Below are positions 46,786 to 55,658 of a stretch of DNA of 64,000 nucleotides, piece after piece. The translations under genes and the position numbers were made by a program. Under the pieces are notes generated by a model, which searched no databases, was not told the origin of the DNA, and saw only the letters and a program-made list of their open reading frames with translations. Source of the stretch: a virus; the IMG/VR virus record IMGVR_UViG_3300033571_019687, positions 62,001-126,000 of that record. The stretch is one strand, 5' to 3'. Positions within the stretch are counted from its first letter, which is position 1; the number at the start of each line of letters is the position of its first letter.

Positions 46786-47553
46786 ATGCCGGTATATTTA
46801 GAACATGAAACGCATACTTATATTAACACAGATAAACCAGATTTGGTTTATAAGAGTGTTACTACAATTTTAGGTGAATATAAGAAGAAGTTTGAAACCG
46901 AAAAAATGGCAGCCAGAACTGCTAAGAAAAGGGGATTAACTACAGAAGAAATATTAACTGAATGGCAACAAATAAATGATGATGCCAATGTTTTTGGTAC
47001 AGCTTTTCATGAGATTTTAGAGAATTATCTTAAAAATAGACTTTTTTACATCCCTAAAGATGATTTTGAAAGACATGTTATTCAAAAATTTGTGGCATGC
47101 TGCACAAAACACAAATTGTTAAAAACTTTTGATAAATATAACAAGTATAAAGTAACTCCAGAAAAAATCCTTCATATTGAATTTAATGAAAACGAAGGTA
47201 TTGCTGGAACTACTGACGTATTAGAGGATGTCAATGATGATTATTTCAATATCTTTGACTTTAAAACCAATAAAATTTTTAACTATTATAGCAAGTATAA
47301 TGAAAAGTTACTGCCACCTGTATCACATTTGGACCATTGTGAGTTAAATGATTATACTTTACAAATATCAATGTATGCTTTAATGTATGAAAGGTTAAGT
47401 GGTAGAAAGTTTAAACATGGGGGATTATTTTTTTGGGACAAAGAACTAGAAGATTTTACCTATTATCCGGTAACATATCATAGAAAAGATGTTATAGAAA
47501 TAGTTAATCACTATATTAATAAACACAATATAACTGTAATTAAAAATGGCTAA
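46786..47553 (+). CDS. PD-(D/E)XK nuclease, RecB/Cas4-like
   Basis: A 255-residue protein with RecB-family motifs in order: FGTAFHEILENYL (His75), IEF (Glu132), GIAGTTDVL (Asp144) and FNIFDFKTNK (Asp158, Lys160). The Asp-x13-Asp-x-Lys spacing is typical of the PD-(D/E)XK fold, and the His motif is typical of Cas4/RecB exonucleases. No iron-sulfur Cys cluster is evident. It lies between primase (1-nt gap) and gp47 (8-nt overlap), so a role in end resection or recombination with gp46/gp47 is inferred. No CRISPR array is present in the window, so a Cas function is not suggested. Confidence 0.75.
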   Translation: MPVYLEHETHTYINTDKPDLVYKSVTTILGEYKKKFETEKMAARTAKKRGLTTEEILTEWQQINDDANVFGTAFHEILENYLKNRLFYIPKDDFERHVIQKFVACCTKHKLLKTFDKYNKYKVTPEKILHIEFNENEGIAGTTDVLEDVNDDYFNIFDFKTNKIFNYYSKYNEKLLPPVSHLDHCELNDYTLQISMYALMYERLSGRKFKHGGLFFWDKELEDFTYYPVTYHRKDVIEIVNHYINKHNITVIKNG

Positions 47554-48352
47554 TATTAAGAAGATAATTGCTATTGCAGATATTCACTTCCGTAAATATG
47601 AAAGGCGAGAAGAATATGATACTGTACTTAAACAATTATATACAGAGTTAGAACAACAAAAACCAGATAGGATAGTTGTTGCCGGGGATATAGTACATAG
47701 TTATACTACATTAACACCTGAATTGGTATTTGATGTTGGTAATTTTTTAAGAAAATTGGCCTCATTAACAGAAAAAGTGATTATTATCCCCGGTAATCAC
47801 GATTTTGTTATGAAGAGTAAATCCAGAATGGACTCCATAACACCTATTCTTAGTAATCTAAAAATAGATAATATTTCTTATTATAAGAATACCGGGATAT
47901 ATGATGATGAAAATGTTAAATGGGTTATATACTCTTTGTTAGATGACAATATTAGACCAAAAGGTTTAGATTATAAAGATTCTGACAAGACATATATAGG
48001 TGTATTTCATGGTATAGTGGAAGGTATGAGCAATGCATACGGTATAGAGCTCAAGGGAGGCTTATCTAAGGCTAGATTTGATGGGTGTGATGTTGTTATA
48101 TGTGGAGACGTTCACAAGCGTCAGGTGGCTTATATGGACGAATATGACGATACTAACCCTATCATAATGGTCGGGTCTTTAATACAGCAAGATCATGGAG
48201 AAACTATTGATGGACATGGTTATTGTACAGTAGAATTGGGAGAAAATATAATTTTTTCTTTCAAAGATTTGGAAAATCCAGTAAAATACTATACCTTTGT
48301 AGTCCGTGGAATTGAAAGTATAGAAAATAACTCAGAGGTACTCATTAATTAG
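47546..48352 (+). CDS. Recombination nuclease gp47-like (SbcD/Mre11)
   Basis: A 268-residue calcineurin-type phosphoesterase. The metal-binding motifs are ADIHF (Asp12, His14), VAGDIVHS (Asp48, His51), PGNHD (Asn84, His85), GVFHG (His154) and CGDVHKRQ (Asp187, His189). It is shorter than T4 gp47 (339) and probably ends soon after the catalytic domain. It partners with the gp46-like ATPase at 48566 to process DNA ends for recombination-dependent replication. A 76-residue gene separates the two. Confidence 0.86.
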   Translation: MANIKKIIAIADIHFRKYERREEYDTVLKQLYTELEQQKPDRIVVAGDIVHSYTTLTPELVFDVGNFLRKLASLTEKVIIIPGNHDFVMKSKSRMDSITPILSNLKIDNISYYKNTGIYDDENVKWVIYSLLDDNIRPKGLDYKDSDKTYIGVFHGIVEGMSNAYGIELKGGLSKARFDGCDVVICGDVHKRQVAYMDEYDDTNPIIMVGSLIQQDHGETIDGHGYCTVELGENIIFSFKDLENPVKYYTFVVRGIESIENNSEVLIN

Positions 48353-48354
48353 AT

Positions 48355-48585
48355 ATGGAGCTAGATGATAATTTGGCAAATGATGTAAGATTATTTTATG
48401 AAGCCAATAAGGATAAATTTACATCATTAGATCATTGTTTAAATAGTATTGTTAAGGCTGGTCTAATGAGACTTATGTATCCTATACCACAAAAAAAAGT
48501 GGTTAGTCCTATGGTTATTAAAGACGTAAACAAAGAAGAGTCGAAAGAAAAAAAACAAGGGTTTTATGGAAAACACTCAATATAA
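48355..48585 (+). CDS. Small protein between gp47 and gp46 genes
   Basis: A 76-residue protein, two predicted helices (DNLANDVRLFYEANKDKF, then SLDHCLNSIVKAGLMRLMY) followed by a Lys/Glu-rich tail. It starts 2 nt after the gp47 stop and overlaps the gp46 gene by 20 nt. The helix-turn pattern could suit a small DNA- or protein-binding domain, but I see no definite family. Position suggests an accessory of the SbcCD-like complex. Confidence 0.55.
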   Translation: MELDDNLANDVRLFYEANKDKFTSLDHCLNSIVKAGLMRLMYPIPQKKVVSPMVIKDVNKEESKEKKQGFYGKHSI

Positions 48586-50917
48586 TAAGGTGAGGGTTAT
48601 ATGGGAAGATACCATAGACAACCAAACTAAAGCTAACGCTAAAAAAATAGCTGATTATTTTAAGACTAAATATAATGCATCTACAGTAAATATTTCTAAG
48701 CAAAATACAACTGTTAAAAATAGAAGTGAGGTTGATGTTACAGATATGGACATTGACGTATCTCACATGGTCATATCAGATGATTTTCAACTTAGGTTAA
48801 TTAATCAATATCTTGATAACAATGAAATAGATATTGATCGTAATCTTATCTATAGACTTAACAGTAAAATTAATGGTCTTATAGAAGGTTATAAAGAGTC
48901 TACAATACGTAATAGGAATATTAGACCACTAGATATTAAATTTGATAATTTTTTATCATACGGGTCTGGTAATGTAATTGATTTTACCAAATATAATGGT
49001 TTAACAACAATAAAGGGTTATCCGGAAAACTATAGTGGTAAAACAACATTAGCGGTAGATTTGTTGTTATTTTTGTTTTTTGGTAAAACAACAAAAACTG
49101 ATGTATTATATGAAATCTTTAATAAGTTTGTATCAGATGATATTTTAACTGTTAGAGGTCGTGTGGCCATTGATGATAAAATATATGTTATCAAGCGTAG
49201 TATAACAAGAAAGAAAAAACGTGATAGTAGTTTCAATGCAGAAGGTAGGCTTGAATTATATTTAGAAGATGAAAAAGGTAATCTAATTCAAGAAAACAAA
49301 GAAACTGCGGTTGTAACTGATAGTTATATTCAAGAACTTGTTGGTACTTACAATGATTTTTTAATTACTATTCTTACGACTGGTGATAACTTAGATGATC
49401 TTATTAGAACAAAACCTACTGAAAGAGGTAAATTGTTCACAAGATATGTTGGTTTAGAAATTTTTGATAAAAAGTTTGATGTGGCCAAAGCTGATTACAA
49501 AGCTTGGTACTCAGGCACAAAACTAAGTCAGTATAGTAAAGCTAATTTAAAAATTGATAATGAAAATAGTCTTACCCAAGTTACAGAACTAAAAGAGCAG
49601 GTTGATAATTTACAGGAAGAGTATGATAATGATCAAAAAACTATTCTTATATATGAAGAAAAATTAGGTAAGCTTTATTCAAAAAAGAGACCTGTTGATA
49701 ATGATACGTATTCATTTAATAAGGATTTTGCGGTTAGCGAGATTGAAAGACTTGAACAACGTAAAGACCAGTATGTTAATGATATATCAAAAGCAAAGGA
49801 AGTTGTAGATAATTCAAAACCTGATATTGATTTTAACGATTATGATTATAAATCAGCACAATCTGACATTAGAACTCTAGTAAATAAGGTTGCGTCTATA
49901 AAAAGTGAGATACAATCTTTTAAAAGAGATATTGAGAATATTAACAATTCTGAGCTTTGTCCTCATTGTGGTAAACATATTAATCATTTAAACGTAGAAG
50001 AAAAACTATCTATTATAAATGATAAAATTGTTGATAAAAACAAAGAGTTAGTTAATTTTGAAAATGAGTTAGCTAAAAATGAAGAATATATATCCGGACA
50101 AGATGAATTAAAAAAAGCTTGGGATTCATATAATATGAATAATCTTGCTTATAGCAGGAAAATTTTAGAATTACAAGAACTCCAAAATAAAATTGACAGA
50201 TATAAAAATGATCTTGATAAGTTTTTAAGACAACAAAGTGATATTGAGCATAATAAAGAAATAGATGTTGAGCTCAATAAGCTAAACTATGATTTAAAAC
50301 AGGTTAAAGATAATTCAGTTTTAAAGTATAAAAGTATTGCCAATATATCAAATCAGATTACTAACTTGCAGGATCAAATTAGTAAAAATGAGAAATTAAT
50401 TATTGATATTAGCAAAGAGGAGAAAATAGATAAGGTATATAAAGTATATCTTGATATTTTTGGTAAAAACGGGATATCAAAAATGGTATTGGCAACAATG
50501 ATACCTGTTATGAACCAACATCTTGAAAATCTTACTTATGACTCATCTAGTGAATTTAAGTTAGAAGTAAGGCTTAACGATAAAGAGGAGTTAGATTTCT
50601 GGATGATTGATAATTTAACTGGTATTGAACGCCCACTTAAATCCGGGTCAGGTTATGAAAAAACTATAAGTTCTTTAGCTTTAAGATGTGTATTAGCTAA
50701 AATCTGTAGTTTACCAAAACTTAGTATCATAGTATTTGATGAAATTACTGGTAAAGTGGCTAAATCAAATATGCAAAATATTGAAAGCTTTTTTCAAAAG
50801 ATTAAAAACTATTTTGATAATATTTTCATTATTTCACATGATGAGACCGTGCAAGATTGGGGTGAAAACATTATTATGGTAGAAAAAGAAAACAACATCT
50901 CTAAAATTCTTAATTAA
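48566..50917 (+). CDS. Recombination ATPase gp46-like (SbcC/Rad50) with N-terminal extension
   Basis: A 783-residue SMC-like ATPase. FDNFLSYG leads into a Walker A written PENYSGKTT, with Lys159; the first Gly of the usual G-x4-GK is a Pro. Long coiled coils flank a zinc hook CPHC (Cys465, Cys468). The C-terminal lobe has a signature-like SGSGYEKTISSLALR, Walker B IIVFDEITG (Asp725, Glu726) and an H-loop ISHD. The first ~125 residues (VRVIWEDTIDNQTKANAKKI onward) precede the ATPase domain and have no counterpart in standard SbcC/Rad50, where Walker A lies near residue 35. The partner is the gp47-like nuclease at 47546. Start alternatives further in exist, but the extension reads as coding. 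Confidence 0.85.
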   Translation: MENTQYNKVRVIWEDTIDNQTKANAKKIADYFKTKYNASTVNISKQNTTVKNRSEVDVTDMDIDVSHMVISDDFQLRLINQYLDNNEIDIDRNLIYRLNSKINGLIEGYKESTIRNRNIRPLDIKFDNFLSYGSGNVIDFTKYNGLTTIKGYPENYSGKTTLAVDLLLFLFFGKTTKTDVLYEIFNKFVSDDILTVRGRVAIDDKIYVIKRSITRKKKRDSSFNAEGRLELYLEDEKGNLIQENKETAVVTDSYIQELVGTYNDFLITILTTGDNLDDLIRTKPTERGKLFTRYVGLEIFDKKFDVAKADYKAWYSGTKLSQYSKANLKIDNENSLTQVTELKEQVDNLQEEYDNDQKTILIYEEKLGKLYSKKRPVDNDTYSFNKDFAVSEIERLEQRKDQYVNDISKAKEVVDNSKPDIDFNDYDYKSAQSDIRTLVNKVASIKSEIQSFKRDIENINNSELCPHCGKHINHLNVEEKLSIINDKIVDKNKELVNFENELAKNEEYISGQDELKKAWDSYNMNNLAYSRKILELQELQNKIDRYKNDLDKFLRQQSDIEHNKEIDVELNKLNYDLKQVKDNSVLKYKSIANISNQITNLQDQISKNEKLIIDISKEEKIDKVYKVYLDIFGKNGISKMVLATMIPVMNQHLENLTYDSSSEFKLEVRLNDKEELDFWMIDNLTGIERPLKSGSGYEKTISSLALRCVLAKICSLPKLSIIVFDEITGKVAKSNMQNIESFFQKIKNYFDNIFIISHDETVQDWGENIIMVEKENNISKILN

Positions 50918-50924
50918 TAAAACT

Positions 50925-51542
50925 ATGTGGAATCCATTTAAGTGGTTTAGAAAACCAGAAGCACCTAAAAAAGTTGAAGATGAATATGAACTATATCATA
51001 TTCTAGTTAGTGGGACGATACCAAGTGAATTTGATGCCAATGTATTAAAAGTGCTCCCAGAAGGTCATAGAATTGGTATTATACCTGATAATCGTATTAG
51101 AATGATCAACGTTATTTATTATGTCCCAACTAAAGATAGTAATCCAGTTTTTATTCTTAATGAGATTATAGAAAAGATTTTTCCCCTCTATTATAAAAAC
51201 ATGTTCGGAGAGGAAGATCTTAGAGACATGTACATGACCAAGTTAAGTGATTCCGGTAGTGTATTTCTGATGAAATCAATGAATATGCCAAAACAAGCAC
51301 TTGTTATGAAAAAAATGGAGTATATCATTAATCAGGGATATACATTAGATCGAGAAATACAATCTGTTGATCTGTATTATAAACAGCAAATGCAGATAAT
51401 TAAAGATTTTTACTCACCTAAAGATGATGCTACAGAAGATGAAGTTAGTAGATTAGATGAATTGCTTGATAAAATCAACAAAACTGGAATTGAATCATTA
51501 ACAGAAAACGAATTAAAAGAACTAAACCAATTATCTAAATAA
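50925..51542 (+). CDS. Unknown protein with a C-terminal SLTENE motif
   Basis: A 205-residue protein beginning MWNPFKWFRK. The body is mixed alpha/beta (HRIGIIPDNRIRMINVIYYV; NPVFILNEIIEKIFP). The C-terminus, LDELLDKINKTGIESLTENE followed by LKELNQLSK, resembles a short helical segment that I associate with the C-termini of Bacteroidota rhomboid-type proteins; here it is attached to a soluble protein. It lies 8 nt after gp46 and 4 nt before the sigma factor gene. A link to transcription or recombination is suggested only by position. Confidence 0.55.
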   Translation: MWNPFKWFRKPEAPKKVEDEYELYHILVSGTIPSEFDANVLKVLPEGHRIGIIPDNRIRMINVIYYVPTKDSNPVFILNEIIEKIFPLYYKNMFGEEDLRDMYMTKLSDSGSVFLMKSMNMPKQALVMKKMEYIINQGYTLDREIQSVDLYYKQQMQIIKDFYSPKDDATEDEVSRLDELLDKINKTGIESLTENELKELNQLSK

Positions 51543-51545
51543 ACA

Positions 51546-52463
51546 ATGGCCGTAGGTAAAATTTTCGCACACACAAAAGAATTAGCAGAGTATCTTAAAG
51601 AAGTTAATAAGTATAAAGTCTTAAGTATAGTAGAAGAAAAAAAAGTATATGATGAAATTATTGATATACTAAAAAACAAAAACAAAGTTATACTAAAAAT
51701 ACAGAATACTAATATAAGTGATATTGAGACGATAAAAGGTTTAAATGCCGAACTAAAAATATTAGAAAGACTAGAAAGAAAAACCAAGGATATTTTAGTT
51801 AACACTAATTTACGATATGTAGTTAGAATGGCTAAAATACATGCCGGAAATGCAAGTGTATATGATTTAATGGATTTGATCCAAGAGGGGCATCTTGGTC
51901 TAATTCATGCCACTAATGTGTTTGATTATGAGAGTTATTATAGTCATAGATTTATGACATACGCAACTTATCATGTTAGGGTTTTCATCATCAATGGTAT
52001 TCAGAAATACGGTTATCAGATTAGAGTACCTGCTGATGTACACGTTGCTAAACAAAAATATAGCAAAGTACCTTTAAAGGAAGAATTAACTTATGACGAT
52101 TATGAAAATCTAACAAAGGTAGAATCAAGTTTTAAACCTACGGTAAGTCTTTATAGTCAACTTGGAGATGAATATGAATTGATTGATACTGTTAGATCAG
52201 ATGAATTCCCTGATACTGATCATAATATGGATAATGATACAATCTTAGTTCAAGACTTATTCAGTAAAATGGGTGATGTGTTAGATAGACGTGAAATAGA
52301 TATTTTGAAAAAATATTATGGTATAGACTTATATACACCTTGTAGTTTTGAGGAGATTGCAGATGAATATGATTTAACCAAAGAACGTGTTAGACAAATA
52401 AAAGAAAAGGCAATTATGAAGCTAAGAGACTGTATATATGACCTACATAACCTTTATCATTGA
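51546..52463 (+). CDS. Phage sigma-70-family factor (candidate late sigma)
   Basis: A 305-residue sigma factor. Region 2 spans about residues 85-165: VNTNLRYVVRMAKIHAG, then LMDLIQEGHLGLIHATNVFD and FMTYATYHVRVFIINGIQ, which are the core-binding and -10-recognition helices. A shorter middle part follows. Region 4 (about 245-300) reads DRREIDILKKYYGIDL, then CSFEEIADEYDLTKERVRQI and KEKAIMKLRD, a clear helix-turn-helix. Region 1.1 is absent. In T4 the late sigma gp55 is much more reduced; this version keeps both regions 2 and 4. It is the obvious candidate to read the CTATTTA promoters. Its terminator loop contains one such CTATTTA. Confidence 0.88.
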   Translation: MAVGKIFAHTKELAEYLKEVNKYKVLSIVEEKKVYDEIIDILKNKNKVILKIQNTNISDIETIKGLNAELKILERLERKTKDILVNTNLRYVVRMAKIHAGNASVYDLMDLIQEGHLGLIHATNVFDYESYYSHRFMTYATYHVRVFIINGIQKYGYQIRVPADVHVAKQKYSKVPLKEELTYDDYENLTKVESSFKPTVSLYSQLGDEYELIDTVRSDEFPDTDHNMDNDTILVQDLFSKMGDVLDRREIDILKKYYGIDLYTPCSFEEIADEYDLTKERVRQIKEKAIMKLRDCIYDLHNLYH

Positions 52464-52487
52464 TAATAAACTATGAACAATTTAACT

Positions 52488-52518
52488 AAAAGCCTTGCTA
52501 TTTAATGGTAAGGCTTTT
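52488..52518 (+). terminator. Intrinsic terminator after the sigma-factor gene
   Basis: AAAAGCCTT (52488-52496) pairs with AAGGCTTTT (52510-52518) around a 13-nt loop. The T tract is the right arm itself. The loop contains CTATTTA (52498-52504), so terminator and candidate promoter overlap. Confidence 0.7.
52498..52504 (+). promoter_or_regulatory. Candidate late promoter (CTATTTA) inside a terminator loop
   Basis: CTATTTA occupies the loop of the preceding terminator, with 45 nt to the ATG at 52550, the same spacing as at 37788. It would drive the 843-residue late protein and the following genes. Confidence 0.45.
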
Positions 52519-52549
52519 ATGATTAATAGCGTAAAACAATTATAGCAAG

Positions 52550-55081
52550 ATGAATATTATAAACACAAACATTAAAAGTAGATATTTCAATGTAATACCA
52601 ATAGCATTTAGACCAGATAAATCTGTTACTTATGTTGTTGAATCTAAGAATGACAATGAAATATTTGCATTACTTGAAGAAGTATTAGTTTTTGATAGAA
52701 GAGTTATTGAACCAAGCGCATATAAATCGAATGAAGATTATTGGGATGCGGTATATGCTGCAAATGGTGATAGTTTTGAAGCAAAAGCCGCATTAAATAA
52801 AATGATACCTACTTACCAGCAAGATCCAGAAACTGGTAAAAAGAAATTTGTTAGAGATGAAGATGGTAATATTGTTGCTACTAGAGCTATTGGTAGAAAC
52901 GATGTTAATACAGGTGAATTCGCTGCATCTAAGAAACAAGGTCAAAGTGCTGGTACTAGTGGTAACTTACTACAAAATGGGAAAACTGTAGTTAGAGTTG
53001 CGGAGATAAAAACAAAATTACTTTCTTATACAAAAGAGGATAATTCATACGGCGAAAACAAATTTTTATATAACAGTACAACCGGCAGATGGCAATTCAC
53101 TGCAACTTATGACAAATCACCAGATGGCGAAGTATTGAGTTTGGGTGAAAATAAGTTAACATCATTTTTGGCTTTGGCCGATAAGTATTTAGATGAAATG
53201 TATAAACTACAAATCCCTGAAAGGATATACAGATTATATCAAAATAATAAACTTGGTGTTCCTATTGTAAATAAAATTATGACATCAGGGATTAGAAAAA
53301 AACCTGTTATCAGTATTGGCAGTAAAGGTGTTGATGTTAAATTTAGGGGAAAAACAGAAGCTGAACAGGCCGTTGGTACTTTTATGGCAACAGCATTGCC
53401 GGTGATAAATAAATATATTCGTGAAATTATTGAAGATGTATCTGTAGGTGAATTGGTAGGTGATTTAGCTGAAAGAATGGAAGAATTGAAAATAAATTCT
53501 GATGCTGGTGATTCTTTAACTGTTAATAATGTTAATGTTACTGATATGAAGCCATATCAAAAAGCATTTCAACAAAGAATAAATCAATTAACCTATGCGA
53601 TTAGATCTAATGAATTTACTGTAGATGAATTCTTTAATAACCAACCAAAGTTTGAAAATATAAGAAATTATATCGAAAGAAGTAAAATTTCTAATTTATT
53701 GGGTAAAGAAGAATTTAGTTTTTTCCCTAGAGTTAATGCATTACTTTTAATGTTGTATTCTGAATTAGATGGTAAAACATATACACTAGCCAATGTTGCT
53801 GACGACACGTCATGGACGAATGCTGGGTATGCCATTAAACCCGGTGCCATGCCATTGTATTTGCTTACCCCAGCTTATGAAACAAGAAATATTGATAGTG
53901 GAGTAAAGGGTCAGGTTGATGTAGATAAAGCTAATGAATGGATATCAACATATTCTCGTAACAAAAATTTAACGTATGAAGAATTAGTTGAATTGGCTAA
54001 TAGTGGTCAAGCGACAGAAGAACAATATGCTACTATGAGATTCATTAGTAACGCATTTATTAAAGCACCTCAAACAGATAGAACATCTAGTAGAACAAGT
54101 ATTACAGCATATTTTAGCGACAATGACGTTGTCTATATTGGCGGTAATAAATCTAAGCGAGGGTTTACTGCTAGAGATATAATGAATTCTGCTGATCAAA
54201 TTGTTAATGTTGATCCATCAACTAATAGATCAAAGATGTATATTTTCTTGGATTATGATTACAACAAAGAAAATTCTTTAAGACCAATGATTGTTTTTAG
54301 AAATTATATCAAAACTCTTATTGCTAAATTAGGTGGGTCACCTAGATTGGGGATTATTCCTAAAGTAACACCTGATATGAGTGATGAAGAATTTAATGAT
54401 AGTTATAACGCTTTATACAATAATATTCGTATTGGTCTTGAAGATGGTATTAAAGTATTATTAGATAATATTGATAATATAGAAAATGATACTAGAGCCG
54501 TTGCAGATATTAAACTTAGATTACAAAATCTAGGTATCGATACTGGTGTAGGTGGCAGAAAAGTGACTACCATAAACCCTTTATTTACACAATATTTTAA
54601 TAATGCCGCTAATAATGAAGATATAAATGAAACTAGGGCTGAAATATTGGCTAACATGGTTTTATATTACTACGGTTCTCAAAATGCTAGGGAAGCTATT
54701 ACTGAATTAACTACATTAATGTTATCAAGTATGGTACCTAAACAATTTGTAGAAGTTGAGAAAAATGTAATACTTGTAGTGTTTAAGAACTTTATTAAAG
54801 ATTTAAACCGTATTAGAAATGAATCTGTTAAAACTAATCAGGTTAGTACTAAAGATGCTGAATTAGTAAACTTAAGGGGTAATAAATCTATTATGGAGAG
54901 TTATGGCTTTGAGGTTTATAATGACATTATTGATAAAAACCTTATTTATCTTGATTTAAAAATGATCAATAATAGTGAGACTTTATTAAGTGAACTTTTC
55001 GATAATTATCAATTTGCTAATAAGGCATCCGCAGTATTATCTGAAATAAACAACCTCTTAAAATTAAAAAAGAATGGCTAA
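52550..55081 (+). CDS. Large late protein with an ArdC-like patch (possible virion-internal protein)
   Basis: An 843-residue protein. Around residues 390-445 there is a pattern reminiscent of the ArdC N-terminal (ssDNA-binding, antirestriction) family: FFPRVNALLLMLYSE, then SWTNAGYAIKPGAMPLYLLT with Trp422. This mimics the N..LLL...W......G..V..G pattern of ArdC. The metalloprotease motif of full ArdC proteins is not seen. The rest is helical and polar, with a coiled-coil-like C-terminus. The size and late-type promoter are consistent with a virion or virion-internal protein. If the ArdC resemblance is real, protection of incoming DNA is an attractive role, but this is speculative. It overlaps the next gene by 8 nt. 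Confidence 0.5.
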   Translation: MNIINTNIKSRYFNVIPIAFRPDKSVTYVVESKNDNEIFALLEEVLVFDRRVIEPSAYKSNEDYWDAVYAANGDSFEAKAALNKMIPTYQQDPETGKKKFVRDEDGNIVATRAIGRNDVNTGEFAASKKQGQSAGTSGNLLQNGKTVVRVAEIKTKLLSYTKEDNSYGENKFLYNSTTGRWQFTATYDKSPDGEVLSLGENKLTSFLALADKYLDEMYKLQIPERIYRLYQNNKLGVPIVNKIMTSGIRKKPVISIGSKGVDVKFRGKTEAEQAVGTFMATALPVINKYIREIIEDVSVGELVGDLAERMEELKINSDAGDSLTVNNVNVTDMKPYQKAFQQRINQLTYAIRSNEFTVDEFFNNQPKFENIRNYIERSKISNLLGKEEFSFFPRVNALLLMLYSELDGKTYTLANVADDTSWTNAGYAIKPGAMPLYLLTPAYETRNIDSGVKGQVDVDKANEWISTYSRNKNLTYEELVELANSGQATEEQYATMRFISNAFIKAPQTDRTSSRTSITAYFSDNDVVYIGGNKSKRGFTARDIMNSADQIVNVDPSTNRSKMYIFLDYDYNKENSLRPMIVFRNYIKTLIAKLGGSPRLGIIPKVTPDMSDEEFNDSYNALYNNIRIGLEDGIKVLLDNIDNIENDTRAVADIKLRLQNLGIDTGVGGRKVTTINPLFTQYFNNAANNEDINETRAEILANMVLYYYGSQNAREAITELTTLMLSSMVPKQFVEVEKNVILVVFKNFIKDLNRIRNESVKTNQVSTKDAELVNLRGNKSIMESYGFEVYNDIIDKNLIYLDLKMINNSETLLSELFDNYQFANKASAVLSEINNLLKLKKNG

Positions 55082-55658
55082 GAAATTAAATGAAGTTAAA
55101 AAAATGCTGGAGCTTGCAAAGGTTCATTCAGCAGATACAGTTAAATATATACCATCATCATTGATGGTTGAAAATATAATGACTAATCAATTAGTTATTG
55201 GTATTGATTCAAATCAAAGTAGTGGTAATAAAGTATCTTTTGATACAATATCAACAGAGGCTATAATTGACTTTGGTAATATAGATCAATCTAAACAAGA
55301 CGAAGTTAAAAAAGGTTTTGAGGAATTACTTAAATCATCATTAATGTCCGCTATTAATGTTAATATAAAGATTAGTGAAGGTTCATTTCTAATTACAACT
55401 AATACTGTTAATAACCCAAAAGTTGAATGTATTGCTAGTGTTAAAATAGATTCAACTGCTGATAATGCAGAGGTAGAATTTAAACAAGGCAAAGCAAATA
55501 TTAATTCAGAATTGGTTAATATAATTAAGGGTTTACATTCTTTATATGAAGATAATGGTTCAATAACAACAATGCTTAATATAATATCTGGTAATTCTAA
55601 TCAAGAAGGGCCTGATAACACAGATATAAATCCATTAGCAAATGATAAAGCACTTTAA
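55074..55658 (+). CDS. Unknown late protein
   Basis: A 194-residue protein with a basic N-terminal helix (MAKKLNEVKKMLELAKVHSA), a beta-rich middle (VNIKISEGSFLITTNTV; VECIASVKIDS) and a polar, Asn/Asp-rich tail. No motif was recognised. It overlaps the 843-residue gene by 8 nt and the membrane-anchored gene by 17 nt, so the three are translationally coupled and probably act together. Confidence 0.55.
   Translation: MAKKLNEVKKMLELAKVHSADTVKYIPSSLMVENIMTNQLVIGIDSNQSSGNKVSFDTISTEAIIDFGNIDQSKQDEVKKGFEELLKSSLMSAINVNIKISEGSFLITTNTVNNPKVECIASVKIDSTADNAEVEFKQGKANINSELVNIIKGLHSLYEDNGSITTMLNIISGNSNQEGPDNTDINPLANDKAL

Noticed and set aside
46786-47553. Cas4-like motifs suggesting a CRISPR system
   Set aside because: No repeats arranged as an array and no other cas genes are present; the neighbourhood is replication and recombination.
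51410-51805. Minus-strand open frame of 131 codons with apparent membrane segments
   Set aside because: It spans the end of one gene and the start of the sigma gene antisense; the hydrophobicity comes from complementing Lys/Asn-rich codons.
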